A stretch of 64,000 nt of DNA from Polystyrenella longa (GCF_007750395.1 NZ_CP036281.1:3619001-3683000), one strand, 5' to 3'. Counted from the stretch's first letter, positions 27,533-38,564 are shown. Notes: generated from the sequence alone by a model not told the origin. Program-made: numbers and translations.

Positions 27533-28459
27533 TTAGTCGGCATCGTCACCGAATTGACGAACCTTGTCCAGATCAGCGGAAATTTGTTGTTTCAATTCTT
27601 CCACGGAATCAAAAGTCCGGGTGTCGCGTACCCTGGCATTCAATTCGACAGTCAGCGATTGGCCGTACAAGTCTCCGCTGAAATCAAGCAGATGAACTTC
27701 GATTTTATGCTCTTTTGTTTTGAATGTCGGGTTCGGTCCGATGTTAACTGCCGCGCAGAATCGGGTCCCCTCGACTGTACAATGACCGGCATATACGCCG
27801 TCTGAGGGTAGTAAGGTCGATACTCCACTCAGATTGGCAGTTGGAAAGCCGAGGCCCCGACCACGACCTTCTCCTGAAGTGACGTCACCCACAATCGGAT
27901 AGCCGTGTCCCAGCATGTCGATCGCCGTATGAAGATCGCCTTCAGAAATCAGTTTGCGAATGGCGCTGGAGGAGACGTGGACGTCTTTCCATTTGAAAGC
28001 AGGGATAACATCCAACGACAGTTGATGCGGTTCGCATAATTCCCGTAATGTTTCGACGTTCCCCGATCGGTTGCGACCGAAGAAGAAATTAGGCCCTTCA
28101 ACCAGCCCACGGACTTTTAATTCTTCCAACAGAAACTTCTCGAAGAATTCTTCCGGCAGCAGGTTGAGTAATTCCTGATCGGTCGGATACGCAATCACGT
28201 GATCGACGCCGTAATGGTGCAGCAAATCCGACTTGGTTTGCAACGCCGTGAGCCTGGGCGGAGCCAGATCGGGCTTCAACTTCATGATCGGGTGCGGGTC
28301 GAAAGTCAGCACGATGGCCGGCACATTGGCCTGTCTCGCACGCTCGGCCAAGCGAGCGATCATGCTTTGATGGCCGCGGTGGACACCATCAAAATTACCT
28401 ATGGCGACATAGCCCCCTCGGTAGAGCGCGGGATTCTCAAATCCGTTCATCAGTGCCAT
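27533..28459 (-). CDS. ribF: bifunctional riboflavin kinase/FAD synthetase (RibF)
   Basis: Makes FMN and then FAD from riboflavin. The protein has 308 residues. The N-terminal nucleotidyltransferase domain contains GNFDGVHRGH (21-30), LTFDPHP and SSSAIRKLISEGD. The C-terminal flavokinase domain contains GRGRGLGFPTANL, LPSDGVYAGHC, NIGPNPTF and EVHLLDFSGDLYGQ. All the classic motifs are present, so both activities are expected. The start is at 28459; a second ATG lies three codons inside. It runs in the same direction as the peroxiredoxin gene 87 bases upstream. Confidence 0.95.
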   Translation of the reverse strand: MALMNGFENPALYRGGYVAIGNFDGVHRGHQSMIARLAERARQANVPAIVLTFDPHPIMKLKPDLAPPRLTALQTKSDLLHHYGVDHVIAYPTDQELLNLLPEEFFEKFLLEELKVRGLVEGPNFFFGRNRSGNVETLRELCEPHQLSLDVIPAFKWKDVHVSSSAIRKLISEGDLHTAIDMLGHGYPIVGDVTSGEGRGRGLGFPTANLSGVSTLLPSDGVYAGHCTVEGTRFCAAVNIGPNPTFKTKEHKIEVHLLDFSGDLYGQSLTVELNARVRDTRTFDSVEELKQQISADLDKVRQFGDDAD

Positions 28460-28545
28460 AAGAGAGTGACTTCAACTAACCTCAGAGAATTTCGGGGCCG
28501 TTTTCGACCCTGAATTGATGGAAAAGCGATAAATACCTGCGGGAC

Positions 28546-29028
28546 CTATTCCAATTCTACCAGGGCGGCTTGGACTTCTTCGACATGCCCCTTTACTTTT
28601 ACTTTCGGCCATGCGGCGGCAATTTTCCCATTTTTATTGATTAAAAAGGTCGACCGCTGAATCCCCATGCTCTTTTTGCCATACATATTCTTCTCAACCC
28701 AAACTCCGTATGCCTCGGCTACTTTGTGATCTTCGTCGGCCAACAACGAAAACGGGAGATCAAACTTGCTGATAAACTTCTCATGTGACGCAACCGTATC
28801 GGTGCTGACACCCAGGACGACCGTCTCGGCCACTTCAAAATTGCCGATGGAGTCGCGGAACTCGCAGGCTTCCGTCGTGCAACCGGGGGTATTGTCGCGC
28901 GGATAAAAATAGAGCACGATATTCTGTTTCCCTTTGTAGTCAGCCAGTTTATGACGACCTTGGGGGAACGCAGGGAGGTTGAAGTTCGGGGCTTTATCAC
29001 CCACTTCAGGGATTGGGGAGGTCGTCAT
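28546..29028 (-). CDS. bcp: peroxiredoxin, Bcp/PrxQ family
   Basis: Thiol peroxidase of 160 residues that reduces hydrogen peroxide and organic hydroperoxides. The AhpC/TSA fold carries YFYPRDNTPGCTTEACEFRD, with peroxidatic Cys50 and the resolving Cys55 five residues later, the PrxQ arrangement. The protein begins with DKAPNFNLPAF, the usual N-terminal strand. It is upstream of ribF on the same strand. Confidence 0.94.
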   Translation of the reverse strand: MTTSPIPEVGDKAPNFNLPAFPQGRHKLADYKGKQNIVLYFYPRDNTPGCTTEACEFRDSIGNFEVAETVVLGVSTDTVASHEKFISKFDLPFSLLADEDHKVAEAYGVWVEKNMYGKKSMGIQRSTFLINKNGKIAAAWPKVKVKGHVEEVQAALVELE

Positions 29029-29593
29029 GAATGAATCCTGTTACTTCTTTGTCGCTCGCACCGGCCAGGAGCGGGATCGGTTCCATCCCAGGGGAGTCCT
29101 GCAATGGGGAAAACCTGCAAATTCAATAGGGAATGCCGGGGAATCAATCTTCTGCAAACATGCTAAGAGTCCGGCTCTATTTTTTCAAACCAGTGCGATC
29201 AGATAACCGGAGTTTCGTCCTTGTTCGCAGGTGTCTCGCCGTAATCCATTGGTTTTCAGTAGGTTATTCGCCGAAGAGCCAGCAAAATCCCTAAGTGAGT
29301 CACTCAACCATCTCCCGCTCAAGCTTGTCGCCGAACCCATTTCGTCAGGCAACACCTTGATAAATTGGACATGCACATTCATAATACTCACACCACTTAT
29401 TCCCCCTCCAACCTCTGGGGAATCGACGGTTATTGACTTTAATTTCTGTGCAGAACGAGATTCAAAACCAGTCGCTGACGGGTTCCCTAAATAAAAGATT
29501 CTTCCAGCGTAGCCAGTCCGAAACAGATTAAATCGGAATAGTCACCGTCAGGCTTGTTCATTAAAATCACTTTCGCTCTTAAGGTTGGATCAA
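29029..29593. other. intergenic region, divergent promoters
   Basis: About 565 bases between the divergent bcp and DksA-like genes. Several open frames of 60-90 codons overlap here on both strands but have no ribosome-binding sites or recognisable sequence. I see no RNA gene. Confidence 0.5.
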
Positions 29594-29989
29594 ATGCTTA
29601 AAGAGAACGAATTCGAACGATATCGCCAGATGCTACTCGTGATTCGAACACGTTTACGTGGCGAAATGGAACAATTGACATCCGAAGCGCTCGACCGCTC
29701 CGACCTTGCTGGAGAATCTCGATCTCCAACGCATATGGCCGACATGGGGACGGACAGTTTCGAGCAGGACTTCACGCTCCGTTTCGCAGAGAACGAAGCG
29801 GAAGTTATCGAAGAAATAAACGACGCACTTGATCGGATTGATCAGGGAACTTATGGTCTCTGCGAACAGTGCCTGGAAGACGGAAAATCTGCTGCGAAAT
29901 CTTCCATCTTGAAAACGAGATTGAAGGCGATCCCTTACACCCGCTACTGCATCGACTGCGAACGGAAACGCGAAGAACTTGCCTTATGA
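29594..29989 (+). CDS. DksA/TraR-type zinc-finger regulator
   Basis: Small protein of 131 residues resembling DksA, which binds the RNA polymerase secondary channel. An N-terminal coiled-coil region (ENEFERYRQMLLVIRTRLRGE) leads to the C-terminal C4 zinc finger: Cys90/Cys93 (GLCEQC) and Cys119/Cys122 (RYCIDCER). ATG 29594 follows TAAGG; a TTG three codons upstream is an alternative. Its stop overlaps the lspA start (ATGA), so it is translationally coupled to the signal peptidase gene. Confidence 0.88.
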   Translation: MLKENEFERYRQMLLVIRTRLRGEMEQLTSEALDRSDLAGESRSPTHMADMGTDSFEQDFTLRFAENEAEVIEEINDALDRIDQGTYGLCEQCLEDGKSAAKSSILKTRLKAIPYTRYCIDCERKREELAL

Positions 29990-30648
29990 AACCTGAAACG
30001 GCTCCGACCCGACGATATCCGATCCTGTTTTGTGTCCTGGTCCTCTGCGCGACATTCTTCGACATTTACTCTAAGGATGTTGTTTTCGCCGATCTCGGTT
30101 TTCCCGGGGGAGCCCAAACGCTCGTCGAGGGAAAACATGAGATCTTCACAAACCCCGCAGGAGCCGATGGACAGTCGGTGTTGTACATGGACAACTGGAT
30201 TGTCTTTCAGTTGTATAACAACTTCAATTTCGGAGCATTGTGGGGCTTGGGACAGGGAATGAGCCTGATGTTCGGTTTATTCGGCGGCGTGGCCATCGTT
30301 GGTATTCTGGTCTGGGCGTTTTACTTTAACGGCGTCGACAATCTCTGGTTGACTATCTCGCTGGGATTGATTCTCGCAGGTGCCTTTGGCAACCTCTGGG
30401 ACCGAATGGGGTGGCATGGGTATGAGGACCACCTCGGCAACCCGATTTATGCCGTGCGCGATTTCCTCTTCTTCCGCTTTGGAGGACGCGATGGTTACCC
30501 TTGGCCGATCTTTAACTTCGCCGACACCTATCTGGTCGTCGGAGCGGCTATGATGTTCATCCACTCGCTTTTCATGAGCGATTCCAAACAAGAGACAGAG
30601 ACTGTGGCTGTGTCAACGGTATCGGAAAAGGCTTCATCTCCTTCGTAA
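29986..30648 (+). CDS. lspA: lipoprotein signal peptidase (LspA)
   Basis: Inner-membrane aspartyl protease that removes the signal peptide of prolipoproteins. The catalytic aspartates are Asp139 in AGAFGNLWDR and Asp180 in PIFNFADTYLVVG; NNFNFGALWGLG is the conserved Asn/Gly block and DIYSKDVVF the first TM end. At 220 residues it is clearly longer than the usual 160-170: about 40 extra residues lie between the first TM and the Asn block (residues 38-75), plus a loop before FNFAD and a Ser/Thr-rich tail. Start ATG 29986 overlaps the DksA-like stop. Confidence 0.9.
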   Translation: MKPETAPTRRYPILFCVLVLCATFFDIYSKDVVFADLGFPGGAQTLVEGKHEIFTNPAGADGQSVLYMDNWIVFQLYNNFNFGALWGLGQGMSLMFGLFGGVAIVGILVWAFYFNGVDNLWLTISLGLILAGAFGNLWDRMGWHGYEDHLGNPIYAVRDFLFFRFGGRDGYPWPIFNFADTYLVVGAAMMFIHSLFMSDSKQETETVAVSTVSEKASSPS

Positions 30649-30659
30649 CAGCTAAAATC

Positions 30660-30692
30660 AGCCGCCTGTCTGCACCAATGTGGACAGCGGCT
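30660..30692. terminator. hairpin between convergent genes
   Basis: AGCCG-C-CTGTC paired with GACAG-CGGCT (one bulge), with a 12-base loop. On the minus strand it is followed by GATTTT, so it fits best as the terminator of the gene ending at 30708. Confidence 0.55.
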
Positions 30693-30707
30693 CAATAATC
30701 TCGCTGA

Positions 30708-31223
30708 TCAAGTTTCTGCGGAGTTATCCTGCAGGAAAACAAACGCGAAGACCACTAGTCCAGCCATCACGAGGTAGAGTTTATTCCGCAGGATTCGGTC
30801 CTGTACGAACGAGCGATTCTTGCTGACCAGCCACCCTTCCCTACAAGACGAAGAATCCTCGTCATGTAAATGGGGCTGATCCCGCTGCACCACAGCCGGT
30901 CCAATGCTCAGGCTGAGATCGAGTACCTCTTCGTCTGCTACTGATCTGTTTGGATTCAGATCAATGCGAGCGAGTTCCGCTTGGAATTCCGGGTCGTGCT
31001 CCAGAGCGTCGACGACATGCTGCAAGTAGGTAATTTCTGTTTGCAATGAGTCCAGCCGCTCTGCATTCTGCTTCTGTTCGGCTTGCAGACTCCAGTAGAC
31101 TTCCAGCTTGGGCGAGAGTGCCAGCACTCCAAAGATCGCCGCCGCCACGAACAGGAAGAGCCAGAACAGGAGCGAGACGATCCAATCGAATTCCAACAGT
31201 TCGTTTTCCTGTTGGTGACTCAT
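30708..31223 (-). CDS. hypothetical membrane protein with coiled coil
   Basis: I do not recognise this 171-residue protein. It has an N-terminal TM segment (WIVSLLFWLFLFVAAAIFGVLAL), a coiled-coil stretch (LQAEQKQNAERLDSLQTEI) of the type seen in FtsB/DivIC-like proteins, an acidic polar middle, and a second TM near the C-terminus (LYLVMAGLVVFAFVFL). AGAGGA precedes ATG 31223. A septum-related role is only a guess from the TM plus coiled-coil layout. It lies upstream of nothing on its strand except the convergent lspA. Confidence 0.65.
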   Translation of the reverse strand: MSHQQENELLEFDWIVSLLFWLFLFVAAAIFGVLALSPKLEVYWSLQAEQKQNAERLDSLQTEITYLQHVVDALEHDPEFQAELARIDLNPNRSVADEEVLDLSLSIGPAVVQRDQPHLHDEDSSSCREGWLVSKNRSFVQDRILRNKLYLVMAGLVVFAFVFLQDNSAET

Positions 31224-31364
31224 GGGGAGTAATTCCTCTTGGATTATAAATTCATTACAGATGCAGGTGGGTCGGCATTAAAGCTCAATCATAGCAAGTA
31301 GAAAATCGAGCAGTCCCGACCTACCCGCAATAATAGACCTCGTTCAAGTATGTCCATACAAACG

Positions 31365-31401
31365 AAAAAGGGGCGGAACCAAGATTCTGGTTCGCCCCTT
31401 T
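31365..31401 (-). terminator. intrinsic terminator of enolase
   Basis: On the minus strand: CAAAGGGGCGAACCA, a 6-base loop, then TGGTTCCGCCCC and a T-run. The stem is about 14 bp with one bulged base. It lies 44 bases after the enolase stop. Confidence 0.88.
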
Positions 31402-31444
31402 GCTGTAATTCTTACAATCAGTTTACGGTGATTACACCGACTGT

Positions 31445-33043
<1,599 letters not shown>

Positions 33044-34447
33044 TTATGGCTCGACCAGTACGGGGGCCTCGGTCGCTTTTTCGTACATTTCCCGCCATTC
33101 CGCAGTTCCATCGTCGGGGAGGAACTGGGCTGTAACCCCTTTCACGAAGAACGGCGTTTCCTCTCGCATAGAAGGAGCGAGATGGAAGTTGACCTCTTTG
33201 GCGGAAGAGAAATACATTTTCCGGCCATCGGGGTAAATCGTCACCATCATGCGGGGCGGGTTTGGTCGTTCAGCCGGTTTTTCGACTTTGTATTTCTCAA
33301 CGACGTCCCAATCGACTTTGTATCCGAGACCCGGAGTCTGAGGGATTTCCGCCACGCCGTTCTGGACTTTGATAGTCGATTTCAGAAGATCATGAGCATA
33401 AAGCTGATGACAATTCACTGCGGGCCAAGTCGCATGAGAATTCACAGCCCCAAAGTGGAGCGAGAAGGCTGCCGTCAAACCGGTCCCCACTAATTGCAAC
33501 CAGAAAGGTTTGTCGGCCATCTCGCAAACGGCTCCTGCTTTCATCACACCGGTTGCTCCACCACCGACAACGTAGCCATCGCAAACATTCTCGCGGATAG
33601 AAACGACAGGTTCTGGAGAACCGTAGTGATGGGCGATTTTCACATTGGTTGCGGCACAGATTTTCTGGTTCCCTTCGATATCCCGCTGAGGAATGGGAGA
33701 CTCGTAGATATCGATCTGGGGGTACATCTCGAGTTCTTTGATGATGGGAATCGCCAGTTCCGCATTCCAGAGGGTGTCGTTAAAGTCCATGTCGATTTTG
33801 AATTCGGAAGGAACTTCTTTGACTGACAGTTCGAGTTGGCGCCAAAGGTCCCACCAGGGGCGGCCCTTGGTTTTATAAGACATGTATCCCGTCTCGTAGG
33901 CCAGACGGCATTCGGACGCCATGTCTTCGGGTGAGGTATCGATGTTCCACCAGGAAAGAGGCGTCACATCATTAACTTGCTTTCCAAGCAGACGATGCAC
34001 GGGCACACCGGCATTACGCGCGACCGCATCAAAGATGGCCATCTGCAAACCGGCACCGAGTGCGTCGTCCCACATAACGTCGAGGGCATTCTTATGCATT
34101 ACACTCTGAACATCTTCATCAGAAGAAACACCCCAGGTATAATACAGCAGCGTTTCGCCGACTCCCTTCGCACCTGATGAGAGGGTCACTTCGAAGATCT
34201 CGGTATACTTCCAATGCGGCAACTCGCGTCGCATGGCTCTTTCGGGAGCGGCCCTAAAAGGGATCTCGACCGTGACCCGTTTGACGTCCGTGATTTCTAA
34301 ACCATTGGCTTGGGTAGCGAACTCCGCGGCATAGGTGGCAGCATCAAAAACACGGCCCACGGTCAGCGCACCGAGGCCCATTAAAGCAGACCCTAAGAAT
34401 TCCCGGCGGCTGAGTTGATCGATATCCCAAAGTCTGGCACGTTGCAT
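33044..34447 (-). CDS. enolase-superfamily (mandelate racemase/muconate lactonizing type) protein, Tat-exported
   Basis: Protein of 467 residues with a twin-arginine signal (LSRREFLGSALMGLGALTVG) followed by an MR/MLE-type capping domain and barrel. Likely active-site elements: the lysine motif in YMSYKTKGRPWW, metal-binding Asp/Glu in KIDMDFND and DIYESPIPQRD, and the IAHHYGSPEP loop. A dehydratase or racemase acting on a sugar acid is the usual role of such proteins. A C-terminal extension of about 70 residues (from about residue 395) goes beyond the typical barrel. The Ldh-family gene upstream on the same strand may act in the same pathway. Confidence 0.8.
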   Translation of the reverse strand: MQRARLWDIDQLSRREFLGSALMGLGALTVGRVFDAATYAAEFATQANGLEITDVKRVTVEIPFRAAPERAMRRELPHWKYTEIFEVTLSSGAKGVGETLLYYTWGVSSDEDVQSVMHKNALDVMWDDALGAGLQMAIFDAVARNAGVPVHRLLGKQVNDVTPLSWWNIDTSPEDMASECRLAYETGYMSYKTKGRPWWDLWRQLELSVKEVPSEFKIDMDFNDTLWNAELAIPIIKELEMYPQIDIYESPIPQRDIEGNQKICAATNVKIAHHYGSPEPVVSIRENVCDGYVVGGGATGVMKAGAVCEMADKPFWLQLVGTGLTAAFSLHFGAVNSHATWPAVNCHQLYAHDLLKSTIKVQNGVAEIPQTPGLGYKVDWDVVEKYKVEKPAERPNPPRMMVTIYPDGRKMYFSSAKEVNFHLAPSMREETPFFVKGVTAQFLPDDGTAEWREMYEKATEAPVLVEP

Positions 34448-34631
34448 AAATCGTAATCCCCGAAACTAAAATCTCGAATGGAGCGGTGAAAATTATCATT
34501 GAGGCGAGCGCACAAGGGCAAGACGCATCAACGATTATTGATGACTCACGCAGTGATTGCCACCATGCACTCTATTTTTATCGATGAATCTTCAACAGAA
34601 ATCGAAGCGAAGTTATTAGCGGACACTGATC

Positions 34632-35765
34632 TTACAGGTCCAGAATATTTTCGACTTCCAATTCTTCCGCCATTTTACGATAGCCTTCACAGACCGGATC
34701 AGGAACAGGAATTCCTTCGGCGACGCGTTCTAAACGCATTCGGTATTCAAATTCTCCGGGTGCCAAAATTTCCCGATCGGGCGAGACGGTAGGAGAAGAT
34801 TTCACCCAGTCGATCAACTGGTTCGCTTCTTTATGGAAGTCCGTCAGCTCGACAAAGTTTTCGATTTTGAGGACCGTCAGGAAAAAACCGTTCTGTGACA
34901 TATATTCAGTGCTGCGACTACAACCTGCAGGCGACAATGCACCTCCCAGAATGTCCATCATGAAAGCAAGTGCGTAACCTTTATGCCCGGCAATCGTACC
35001 TCCGAGAGGAATCAAGGAGCCGGATGGGGGGCCGACTAATTGAGACGGATCCGTCGTGGGATTCCCCTGTGGGTCTAGAATCCAATCTAAAGGAATAGAT
35101 TCCCCCTTTGCCTGAGCGACAATGCATTTTCCCACGGCGACATTACTGGCACTCATATCGAGAACGAGTGGAAATTCCCCGCCCGTGGGAGCCCCGATGG
35201 CAATTGGGTTGGGGGGTAGGCGGCGTTCTGTTCCACCAAAAGGGGCCATCCAGGTAGCTCCGCCATGATTATTGATCGTCGCAATGGCAACGCAGTCCTG
35301 CATGGCCGCCATTTCAACGTAGGTTCCTAATCGTCCAAGGTGGCCCAGATTGTGGACAGTAACTGTGGCGACACCATGTTTGAGGGCTTTATCAATAGCG
35401 AGCCTGGTTACCTGCTGGCTGGCGATGTGCCCTTGTGAATTGTTGGCATTAATACAAGCAGTGGATGGGAACTCTTTTTCGAAGGTGAGTCGACATTCTT
35501 TATCGACATCACCCTTTATTAGTTCGTTGACATAACGTCCTACGAGCATGATGCCGTGCGAATCATGACCGACGAGACTCGAGCCGATGACAGATTCCGC
35601 GAGCACTTGTGCATCAACGAGAGAAAGACCGGCCGCGTTGAATAATTGCTGACAGAATAAGGTCAATTCCGGGGCGGGTAGATTTCGCAAGAGAGGCTCC
35701 TTGGAGTTACGTGTTACCGGGTGAAGGGGCAGGTTTTTAGTGGAATGCGCCGCAGATTGATCCAT
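34632..35765 (-). CDS. Ldh family NAD(P)-dependent oxidoreductase (malate/L-lactate/ureidoglycolate dehydrogenase type)
   Basis: Protein of 377 residues of the LDH2/MDH2 family, which reduces 2-oxoacids using NAD(P)H with a fold unlike classic lactate dehydrogenase. Conserved parts are SSLVGHDSHGIMLVGRYV with the catalytic His, TVTVHNLGHLGRLGTYVE, INNHGGATWMAPFGG, NPIAIGAPTGGEFPLVLDMS and IAGHKGYALAFMMDILGG. The substrate is unknown; with the neighbouring enolase-superfamily gene a sugar-acid pathway is plausible. No signal peptide. ATG 35765 has no clear RBS. Confidence 0.88.
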   Translation of the reverse strand: MDQSAAHSTKNLPLHPVTRNSKEPLLRNLPAPELTLFCQQLFNAAGLSLVDAQVLAESVIGSSLVGHDSHGIMLVGRYVNELIKGDVDKECRLTFEKEFPSTACINANNSQGHIASQQVTRLAIDKALKHGVATVTVHNLGHLGRLGTYVEMAAMQDCVAIATINNHGGATWMAPFGGTERRLPPNPIAIGAPTGGEFPLVLDMSASNVAVGKCIVAQAKGESIPLDWILDPQGNPTTDPSQLVGPPSGSLIPLGGTIAGHKGYALAFMMDILGGALSPAGCSRSTEYMSQNGFFLTVLKIENFVELTDFHKEANQLIDWVKSSPTVSPDREILAPGEFEYRMRLERVAEGIPVPDPVCEGYRKMAEELEVENILDL

Positions 35766-35885
35766 GGTGCTTTCGGTTGGTGGAAAACAGTTTGTAGGAT
35801 AGGCTGGTCAAAGTGCAACTGTAAGCGTCCTTTTATTCGTCTCCCCTCGCGTTGATTCTGACGCGATTGAAAATGCAATCCTGCG

Positions 35886-37067
35886 ATGAGCCTTTCTAAA
35901 AACAATCAGGATCAGCTTACGACGTATCCGGCGTCGGCAATCGTGGAAGGACTGAAACTCCTGTTCGTCGGTCTGGTCTTCGCACTCTTCGCCGGGGCCA
36001 TTCTGTGGGTGAATGAATGGAACAATCTGACTCGGATTAAAAGTCAGCTACAGAACGAAACGGCTGTCGTCGAACTCAATCCCGCGGAGAAACTCGATGC
36101 CACTTTTGAAGGCCGAGTGATCCATCTCACCGGTTCTCTCAAAACAAAAGATGTATTAATAGAAGATTGGCTTAACCTGGAAATTACAGGACTCCGTCTC
36201 TTTCGACGCGTTCAGATTTTCGAGGAAAGCACACAGGAACCGCGATCTTATCGTCCCGGTAGCTGGATCGACCAGACTGCGGTCACGGTCCCGAGCGTCA
36301 CGGATTCAATTCCTTCACAGACGGTGACCACCTTCGGTTGGTATGCCGAAGGTGTGCAATTGGGTGATCACCACCTGGGGCGAACATTACTGGAACGATT
36401 GACTCGATTTGAACCGGTGCTGCTAGCTGACAGGTTTGACATTAGTCTCTTGCAGCCCAGATCCAACATATCAAGTCAGACGAATGACACCTTAGATTCC
36501 GATGATTCGGCACGTTGGTATTCCATAAACAATGAAATCATCTGGGGTAATCCCAATCGAGCCTTTCGTACTGGTGACTTGCGCGTGCAGTTTTATTACG
36601 TCCCTGACGACCAAACAGTCAGTCTGATTGCGCGGCAGGGAACGGACGGAATACTGGTACCGTTTATCACCCGCGACGGAGAAGTTATTGAACGATTGCA
36701 AGTCGGTAAAGCGAGTTGGCAAGAACTTTATCCGGAGGGGAAAGCGCCCATTAACTGGCTGGTCTGGGCGTTCCGATTAACAGGGGCACTCTTAATGTGG
36801 GCGGGATGCTGGTTTTTAATTCTGCCAGGAACCCGTATGCTGGAACAACTCGATATTCGTAATTTGCAGTTTGAATTCGAACCAGTTCGCATGTCTGCAC
36901 TCGCGGCGGTTCTCCTCTCTTTGCTGGTGATGTCCGCCGCCTGGATCTATTATCAACCGGTGTGGGGGACGATTTTAATCGTCGGTGTTCTGTTTTCCAT
37001 TGTGGCTGCCGGCTGGTATTTCTGGCGAAAGCTGCGGGTTGTCAAAAGAATCGGGCAGCAGTCCTGA
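35886..37067 (+). CDS. TMEM43-family membrane protein
   Basis: Membrane protein of 393 residues resembling TMEM43/LUMA. One N-terminal TM segment (LKLLFVGLVFALFAGAILWVNEW) is followed by a soluble region of about 260 residues (with LTGSLKTKDVLIEDWLNLEI) and three C-terminal TM segments (WAFRLTGALLMWAGCWFLIL; MSALAAVLLSLLVMSAAWIY; TILIVGVLFSIVAAGWYFW). This TM-large loop-3TM layout is characteristic of the family. In animals TMEM43 is an inner nuclear membrane/ER protein; the bacterial role is unknown. It may be cotranscribed with the ceramidase-like gene 71 bases downstream. Confidence 0.82.
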   Translation: MSLSKNNQDQLTTYPASAIVEGLKLLFVGLVFALFAGAILWVNEWNNLTRIKSQLQNETAVVELNPAEKLDATFEGRVIHLTGSLKTKDVLIEDWLNLEITGLRLFRRVQIFEESTQEPRSYRPGSWIDQTAVTVPSVTDSIPSQTVTTFGWYAEGVQLGDHHLGRTLLERLTRFEPVLLADRFDISLLQPRSNISSQTNDTLDSDDSARWYSINNEIIWGNPNRAFRTGDLRVQFYYVPDDQTVSLIARQGTDGILVPFITRDGEVIERLQVGKASWQELYPEGKAPINWLVWAFRLTGALLMWAGCWFLILPGTRMLEQLDIRNLQFEFEPVRMSALAAVLLSLLVMSAAWIYYQPVWGTILIVGVLFSIVAAGWYFWRKLRVVKRIGQQS

Positions 37068-37138
37068 TTCTGCCTGCCAGACAACTAGAGTCTGTGAGCG
37101 ACTACTTGCTAAACATATTTCAACTTCATAGGTGAACC

Positions 37139-38527
37139 ATGCGATTTAATTTCTGGCTACTGTCTCGTTCGGCTTTGTCCTGTCTGTCCTTCTTCTTAAT
37201 GATGACTGCTCCTCTGTCGGCAGAGATCAAGATTGCCAAGTTCAACGTCAACGCGACCCCGGAAATCGGTGGCCCCGTGGCTTATGCTTCCGTGCGATCG
37301 GTGCAGGATCCCCTGTCGGCTCGGGGAATTGTTCTGACGTTCGATAACCAGAAACCTGTCGTGCTCTGCGCCATTGACTGGATTGGTATCTATAACAGTG
37401 GGCAGGACATCTGGAAAGAAAAGCTGGCTGCAGCTGCAGGAACGACTTCGGATCGAGTCGCCGTTCATGGATTACACCAGCATGATGGTGCTCGCTGTGA
37501 TTTCGGGACGGAAGAGAAGCTACAAGCCGTGGGACTTGGCGGAATGTTTTTTGACAATGACTTCTGTCTGGAAACAATCGAACGCGTAACAGCGGCAATC
37601 AAGACGTCACTGAGCGAAGCAGAGGCTGTGACGCACATCGGAACAAGCAAAGCCAAAGTCGAAAAAGTCGCTTCCAACCGACGTTTGCTGGGCGACGATG
37701 GGAAAGTCAAGATGATGCGGTGGAGTAGTAGCCGAGATGCAGAAGCTATTGCGGCTCCAGAAGGGGTAATCGATCCGTTCGTGCACCAGGTCAGTTTCTG
37801 GAATTCAGAGACACCGCTGGCCGTCCTCTCGTATTACGCCACCCATCCCCAAAGCCATTACGGAAAAGGGGATGTCACCTGTGAGTTTGTCGGTATCGCT
37901 CGAAATGATCGTGACAAAGAAGTCCCCAGTGCTCTCCATGTGCACTTTACAGGTGCGGCGGGAAATGTCGCGGCGGGAAAATATAACGATGCCAGTCCTG
38001 AAAACCGACCCGTGTTGGCGGAGCGGTTACGTACTGGTATGGAATCAGCTTGGTCCGGAGTCGAGAAGCAACCGATTACTGAAGAAGAATGTCGTTGGGT
38101 TGCACATAAAGTGCTTTTGCCCATTTCGGAAGATCGCAATGAGAAAGAGCTGGCTAACATTCTCAATGATGATTCCGCCAGTGACCGGGCACGCGTCGGT
38201 GCAGCCATGAAACTATCCTGGTGGGAGCGGTCGCAAACTGAATGGAATGCCGAGATCAGTGTTTTAAGACTGGGTAACGTACAAATCCTTCATATGCCGG
38301 GCGAGATGTTTGTTGAATACTCGCTGGCTGCCGAGAAAATGCGACCAGAGCATTTCGTCTGTATGGCGGCTTACGGTCAAGGGGGCTGCTCTTACATCGG
38401 TACAGAAATCGCCTACTGGCAAGGTGGATATGAAACGGGAAAGAATGCATCGAGTGTCTCTCCCGATGTAGAAAAGTTTCTTATGAAAGAAATCGAGACC
38501 CTACTCACCGAATCCGAAGCTCCTTAA
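37139..38527 (+). CDS. secreted neutral ceramidase-like hydrolase
   Basis: Protein of 462 residues with a signal peptide (SALSCLSFFLMMTAPLSA) and features of the neutral/alkaline ceramidase-like family common in planctomycetes: VNATPEIGGP at the N-terminus, SDRVAVHGLHQHDG and SYYATHPQSHYG (zinc-binding histidines), then HVHFTGAAGNVAAGKYND. The true substrate may be another amide or ester rather than ceramide. The C-terminal immunoglobulin-like part of classic ceramidases is missing (462 vs about 650 residues), so it is only the catalytic half. A palindromic terminator follows. Confidence 0.78.
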   Translation: MRFNFWLLSRSALSCLSFFLMMTAPLSAEIKIAKFNVNATPEIGGPVAYASVRSVQDPLSARGIVLTFDNQKPVVLCAIDWIGIYNSGQDIWKEKLAAAAGTTSDRVAVHGLHQHDGARCDFGTEEKLQAVGLGGMFFDNDFCLETIERVTAAIKTSLSEAEAVTHIGTSKAKVEKVASNRRLLGDDGKVKMMRWSSSRDAEAIAAPEGVIDPFVHQVSFWNSETPLAVLSYYATHPQSHYGKGDVTCEFVGIARNDRDKEVPSALHVHFTGAAGNVAAGKYNDASPENRPVLAERLRTGMESAWSGVEKQPITEEECRWVAHKVLLPISEDRNEKELANILNDDSASDRARVGAAMKLSWWERSQTEWNAEISVLRLGNVQILHMPGEMFVEYSLAAEKMRPEHFVCMAAYGQGGCSYIGTEIAYWQGGYETGKNASSVSPDVEKFLMKEIETLLTESEAP

Positions 38528-38564
38528 CGGAAATATTGAGAACCAATTCCTAACCGCGCATAAG

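Noticed and set aside
29029-29593. Small genes in the bcp-DksA gap
   Set aside because: Overlapping open frames on both strands without RBS or recognisable composition.
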